Shown here: piece by piece, positions 43,702-45,967 of the stretch
How positions within the stretch are numbered: position 1 is the first letter of the stretch
Layout: every line of letters begins with the position of its first letter
DNA from: Ectocarpus siliculosus
Lineage: Eukaryota; Sar; Phaeophyceae; Ectocarpales; Ectocarpaceae
Direction: 5' to 3'
Length of the DNA stretch: 45,967 nt
Assembly: GCA_000310025.1 (NCBI GenBank)
Contig: FN649746.1
Location: forward strand, 1,172,093-1,218,059
The notes under the pieces: model-generated
Seen by the model: the letters and a program-made list of their open reading frames with translations, nothing else
Database searches by the model: none
What the model was told of the DNA's origin: nothing
Program-made: the position numbers and the translations under genes

Positions 43702-45919
43702 CGGTGGTGGTGGTGGTGGTGGTGGTTGTTGTTGCTGTGGTTGTTGTTGTTGTTGTTGTTAATATTGTTGTTTTTTGTTGTTGTTGTTCTATTGTTATTG
43801 TTGCTGCTGTGGCGGTTGTGTTGTTGGTGTTGTCGTTGTCGTTGTCGTTGTGCTGTGGTCGTGGTTTGGATAGTTGTGTTGTCTACGTTGCTTCATACTT
43901 CACTCGACGATAGGCAGCGTTGCCGGTTCTTGTTTACGGTCAACGATGAAAGCAAACGAAACATACCAAGCAAGTAATTCCTACGTGAAGCCAGCCAGAT
44001 ACGCCATGGAATGGTCGAAAGCTCTTGCCAGGGGGGCACGAAGGTTTTGTGATCAGTCTCGGAAGGACAATGCGTGATCCATGGTCGCATTACTTGGACA
44101 TAACCAAGCAAATGAAAATATAACCTCCGCCTCCCCCCCTTGTTCCGTCCTCTCGAGGACGCCTAGCCAATGGTCTATTCGCTAAGGCATGCACAACATG
44201 AAGAGTACCCCCTCCCCCCCCTTTTTTTCGGGACTTGTTTCTTGAGGCGGCTGCGATGCGGTGGGAAGCCCTACAGAAACGGCTGGAGGCGGTGCAACAG
44301 CGCCGGAGAGACAGGGAGAGGGAAACAAGCCGCAGGATGCAGGCCGCGAACCGGCACACTCAGGCTCGGGAGCGGAGGAAGGTGAAAAAAGAGGGGCGGC
44401 GGCTTGGATTGGTTTGGGTTAGGGTGTCGTCTAGTTTTCGTGTTTTGGTTGTCTGATTAAACAGAGGAGGGGTGGGTCGACCGACTTGACGAGTTGGTTG
44501 GGTTCAGCTAAGCAGTTGGGCTTTCGTGTACGCATGGACGACCGGGCTTTAGATCCCCTGTTCCGCCCCGAATAAACGGGAAATCGCGGTAGATACAATG
44601 GCCTTTTTGTTGACTGATGAGAACTGAGCACCGACGCTCGCCTCGTTCGGCTCCCTATCTCATTTTATTCGTCTTCTGTTCTCGTTTAACCTCGATCATA
44701 CGGTCCCTCTTAGGCGATGCTGCATCACCCGGCGAGTGTAACCGCACCGGCAACGGTGACCGGCAAGGCCAAGGGCGGCGAAACGGCGGTGAGGATCGAC
44801 AGTAGACGCAAGGGGGCGATGGATGCCGCCGCCGCCGCCCCCGCCGTTGCTGACAAGAACAAAAGCAGGAACAGTCGCAACAACAGTAGCGGCAACGCTC
44901 ACAATGTCAATTGCGAGAACGACACCGACGACGAGGTCGAATTTCCCGAAGGTAAGCCTCGCCCCGAGTTAAGCCGGACGCCGAGGAATGTGGCCGTCCC
45001 GGCGCCTGCGGCGGCGATGTACGAAGACCCACCCCCGACTCAAGCCGCAAGCGCGGCGCTCCTGCTGGCGACGACGGCCTGTCCCAGGAGAGGAAGGGCG
45101 CAAAAAAAGCGGGCGAGGAAGGTTAAGGATAACCTGCGGCAGCTCTGCGTGGAGGCAAGCACAACGGGACCGACCGCGACGGCGGTAGCACCTTGGCCGC
45201 GGCTTGAGAAGGCGGCGAGGGAGCTGGCCGAGCTGGCGCTGGCAAAGACGCAGGTGGTGAAGAACCAGGCGGCGGCCCAAGCCGCGAAACTCCCCGCTGA
45301 TGCCCCAGCGTCTCGCCTAGCGCCGGCTGCTGTTGTTCCCTTGGCCGCAAGTACAGAACAGCCATCACTTTCGATGCCAACGAATCCCGTTGGCCTCCTG
45401 TCCGGTGTTAACAGCGGCGATGTCAGGACGGCGGTGGTGGCTGCGGCAGGGACGACGACCGACGAAAATGTTGGAAACCCGGGTAAAGGCAGGGCCGCCG
45501 CGCTGATCGCCGAGGTTAACGCTGAGGACGGGGCCCGCTCCGGCGATGGCGGGGGGGGAGGAGGCAGCTGTAGCAGTAGCGGCGCCGACCAGCTTTCGGC
45601 ACGAGGAGAAGGAGGACGGCTCCTCCTGGGCGGGCACAGGAAAACGCGGCGAGGTAAGCGCGCGGGAGGCGCAATCAATCGGCGCCGCGGGGCGAAGGCA
45701 CGATCCGCCGCCGCCGCCGCCGCCGCCGCGGCTATGGCCGCCTTGGGTACAAAAGGAACGGATTCACAGTCTCCGGTGTGTTCGGCGGTGGCTTCAGGGG
45801 GGTTCGAAGATGGCGCCGCGGGATGCGAAGGTAAGCCAGGCGAGGGTACAGGCGAGGAGGACGCGAAAGGAGAGGTGGAGGCGGGCAAGGAGGGTGGCTA
45901 TGACATTCCAGAGGAATGA
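28816..45919 (+). CDS. SCAPER: SCAPER homologue, 16 exons, probably continues past the window
   Basis: SCAPER is an ER-associated cyclin A-binding protein in animals, with relatives in other eukaryotes. Exons: 28816-29816, 31484-31639, 32239-32319, 33196-33388, 33927-35696, 35941-36636, 37075-37618, 38161-38276, 38723-39173, 40508-40616, 41597-41680, 42292-42427, 43083-43183, 43555-43657, 44247-44381 and 44714-45919; all 15 junctions agree in phase. The conserved N-terminal domain is clear across exons 1-5: VQRLLEKEGHDARNVISWLV, LWGYLFRNVNRAVDELYYLC, GCGRDFTKLVERIADQ, GLVWEVRKTTS. Exons 5-9 (about 750 aa) are Ser/Gly/Ala-rich and acidic, much longer than in animals. Exon 10 has HRELQKKLSSPQRK and AEAKLRQER, the start of the charged helical region that fills exons 11-15 (KVEEVLFMNKLTVEDLK among them). 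Exon 16 has a KKRARKVKDNLRQL segment matching the basic stretch after the animal zinc finger; no C2H2 finger is visible. A TGA ends the last frame at 45919, but strong GTAAGC donors at about 44952, 45652 and 45832 suggest further splicing. Exon 1 is damaged by an assembly gap. Confidence 0.88.
29378..29770. other. Assembly gap (100 N) with unreliable flanks
   Basis: Exactly 100 N at 29652-29751, a conventional unknown-length gap. The 270 bases before it are almost all homopolymer runs of G, A, C and T (for example 18 G at about 29377-29396), unlike real sequence elsewhere, and the 18 bases after it are poly-G. This looks like failed base calling. The SCAPER reading frame through this part should not be trusted. 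Confidence 0.9.
30807..30879 (+). tRNA. tRNA-Ala (anticodon AGC), inside SCAPER intron 1
   Basis: A complete cloverleaf of 73 bases. The acceptor stem GGGGGTG pairs with CACCTCC (one G-U) and the discriminator is A. The D stem is GCTC/GAGC, the anticodon stem GTTCA/TGAAC with loop TTAGCAT, giving anticodon AGC. The T stem is GGGAG/CTCTC (one G-U). The A box TAGCTCAAATGG is canonical. The T loop ATCGATG departs slightly from the usual TTCGANN, so the B box is a little weak. A run of T at 30881-30891 directly after the gene is a good RNA polymerase III terminator. It is on the same strand as SCAPER, between the exons ending at 29816 and starting at 31484. Confidence 0.9.
30881..30891 (+). terminator. 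Pol III terminator of the tRNA-Ala gene
   Basis: An uninterrupted T run begins two bases after the tRNA discriminator base, as expected for RNA polymerase III termination. Confidence 0.8.
32839..32987. repeat. Tandem duplication, about 79-bp period, in SCAPER intron
   Basis: Two copies each run from cccgttggtgtcgaga through a variable middle to tttgttgtatagcctgaat and cactc. A short extra ccgttggtg sits between them. They lie in the intron between the exons ending at 32319 and starting at 33196. Confidence 0.85.
39421..39490. repeat. (CAA)/(ACG) triplet microsatellite in SCAPER intron
   Basis: Runs of AAC/CAA triplets followed by GACAAC and GACGAC units, in the intron between the exons ending at 39173 and starting at 40508. 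The same intron carries two inverted-repeat elements. Confidence 0.8.
39932..40149. mobile_element. Foldback inverted-repeat element, about 218 bp
   Basis: The arms are roughly 60 bases and imperfect. Left landmarks, in order: gttatcca, aaaatcagg, gacaaatcgctcc, gctttgaa. The right arm has ttcaaagc, ggagcgatttgtc, cctgatttt and tggataat in mirrored order. The centre is AT-rich (39-base A/T stretch near 40015-40055). There is no ORF. It lies in the SCAPER intron before the exon at 40508. Confidence 0.75.
40665..40838. mobile_element. Inverted-repeat element, 174 bp, 16-bp perfect ends
   Basis: The left end tgttcggtagggtacg (40665-40680) is the exact reverse complement of the right end (40823-40838). 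The interior holds more copies of ccctaccg and taccga in both orientations. It starts about 50 bases after the SCAPER exon 40508-40616, in the following intron. Confidence 0.65.
41007..41033. repeat. Interstitial telomeric repeat (CCCTAA)4
   Basis: Four perfect CCCTAA units in the SCAPER intron between the exons at 40616 and 41597. The unit is TTAGGG on the other strand, which argues against a land-plant TTTAGGG telomere. Confidence 0.9.
41516..41590. repeat. (TTG)n/(TCG)n microsatellite in SCAPER intron
   Basis: TTG triplets followed by TCG triplets run up to the acceptor of the exon starting at 41597. They replace the usual pyrimidine tract with a T/G-rich one. Confidence 0.85.
43667..43860. 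repeat. Long (TTG)n/(GGT)n microsatellite in SCAPER intron
   Basis: Nearly 200 bases of TTG, GGT and TCG triplets start about ten bases after the donor of the exon ending at 43657. The read-through frames are only poly-Leu or poly-Val and are not genes. Confidence 0.9.
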
Positions 45920-45967
45920 GGAGGAGGAGGAGGAGGAGGAGGAGGAGGAGGAGAAGGGGGAGGAGGA

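Noticed and set aside
43671-43977. Poly-Leu/Val ORFs resembling membrane proteins
   Set aside because: Translations of a (TTG)n/(GGT)n microsatellite within a SCAPER intron.
1-45967. CRISPR arrays, bacterial operons, viral genes
   Set aside because: No array with regular spacers, no ribosome-binding sites, and no viral structural or replication motifs were seen; gene structure is spliceosomal throughout.

Overview
The window is nuclear DNA from a eukaryote with long, intron-rich genes. Exons are short and separated by introns of about 0.3 to 1.8 kb with GT...AG borders. Proteins carry long Ala, Gly, Ser and Gln tracts, and introns are full of (TTG)n/(CAA)n repeats. Interstitial TTAGGG-type telomeric repeats are present. 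This fits a stramenopile, most probably a brown alga of the Ectocarpus type; that assignment is inference from style, not from a marker gene. Ready-made ORFs are mostly misleading here, because the real genes are chains of small exons. I rebuilt them by checking that splice phase agrees from exon to exon and that the joined peptide resembles a known family.

Layout, left to right. (1) 1-323, minus strand: first exon of an unknown, low-complexity basic/acidic protein running off the left edge. (2) 791-10014, plus: a CCZ1 homologue (subunit of the Mon1-Ccz1 Rab7 exchange factor), divergent from gene 1 across about 470 bp. (3) 10015-13421: a gene-poor stretch with a 41-bp minisatellite and two unrecognised minus-strand ORFs that may belong to a mobile element. 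(4) 13422-15809, minus: a new four-exon gene for a single-pass membrane protein of about 303 aa, family unknown. (5) 16742-25290 and beyond, minus: an EHD-family (EH-domain-containing, dynamin-like) ATPase in at least 11 exons; its first exon(s) were not identified. (6) 28816 to at least 45919, plus: a SCAPER homologue in 16 phase-consistent exons, probably continuing past the right edge. A tRNA-Ala(AGC) gene sits in its first intron, and a 100-N assembly gap flanked by poor sequence lies in its first exon.

The introns and spacers hold several families of short non-autonomous inverted-repeat elements. The main one is a roughly 220-bp TA-flanked family with seven copies in the window. There are also four single-copy inverted-repeat elements, a 750-bp cluster of hairpin-forming repeats, several tandem duplications, and a duplicated 3' splice site with exon start in the EHD gene.

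Three of the genes act on membranes. CCZ1 activates Rab7 on late endosomes, EHD remodels endosomal membranes and SCAPER is ER-associated. I see no sequence evidence that they form a functional cluster. I found no strong case for an undescribed system; the most novel items are the unknown membrane protein gene, the hairpin cluster and the inverted-repeat families.
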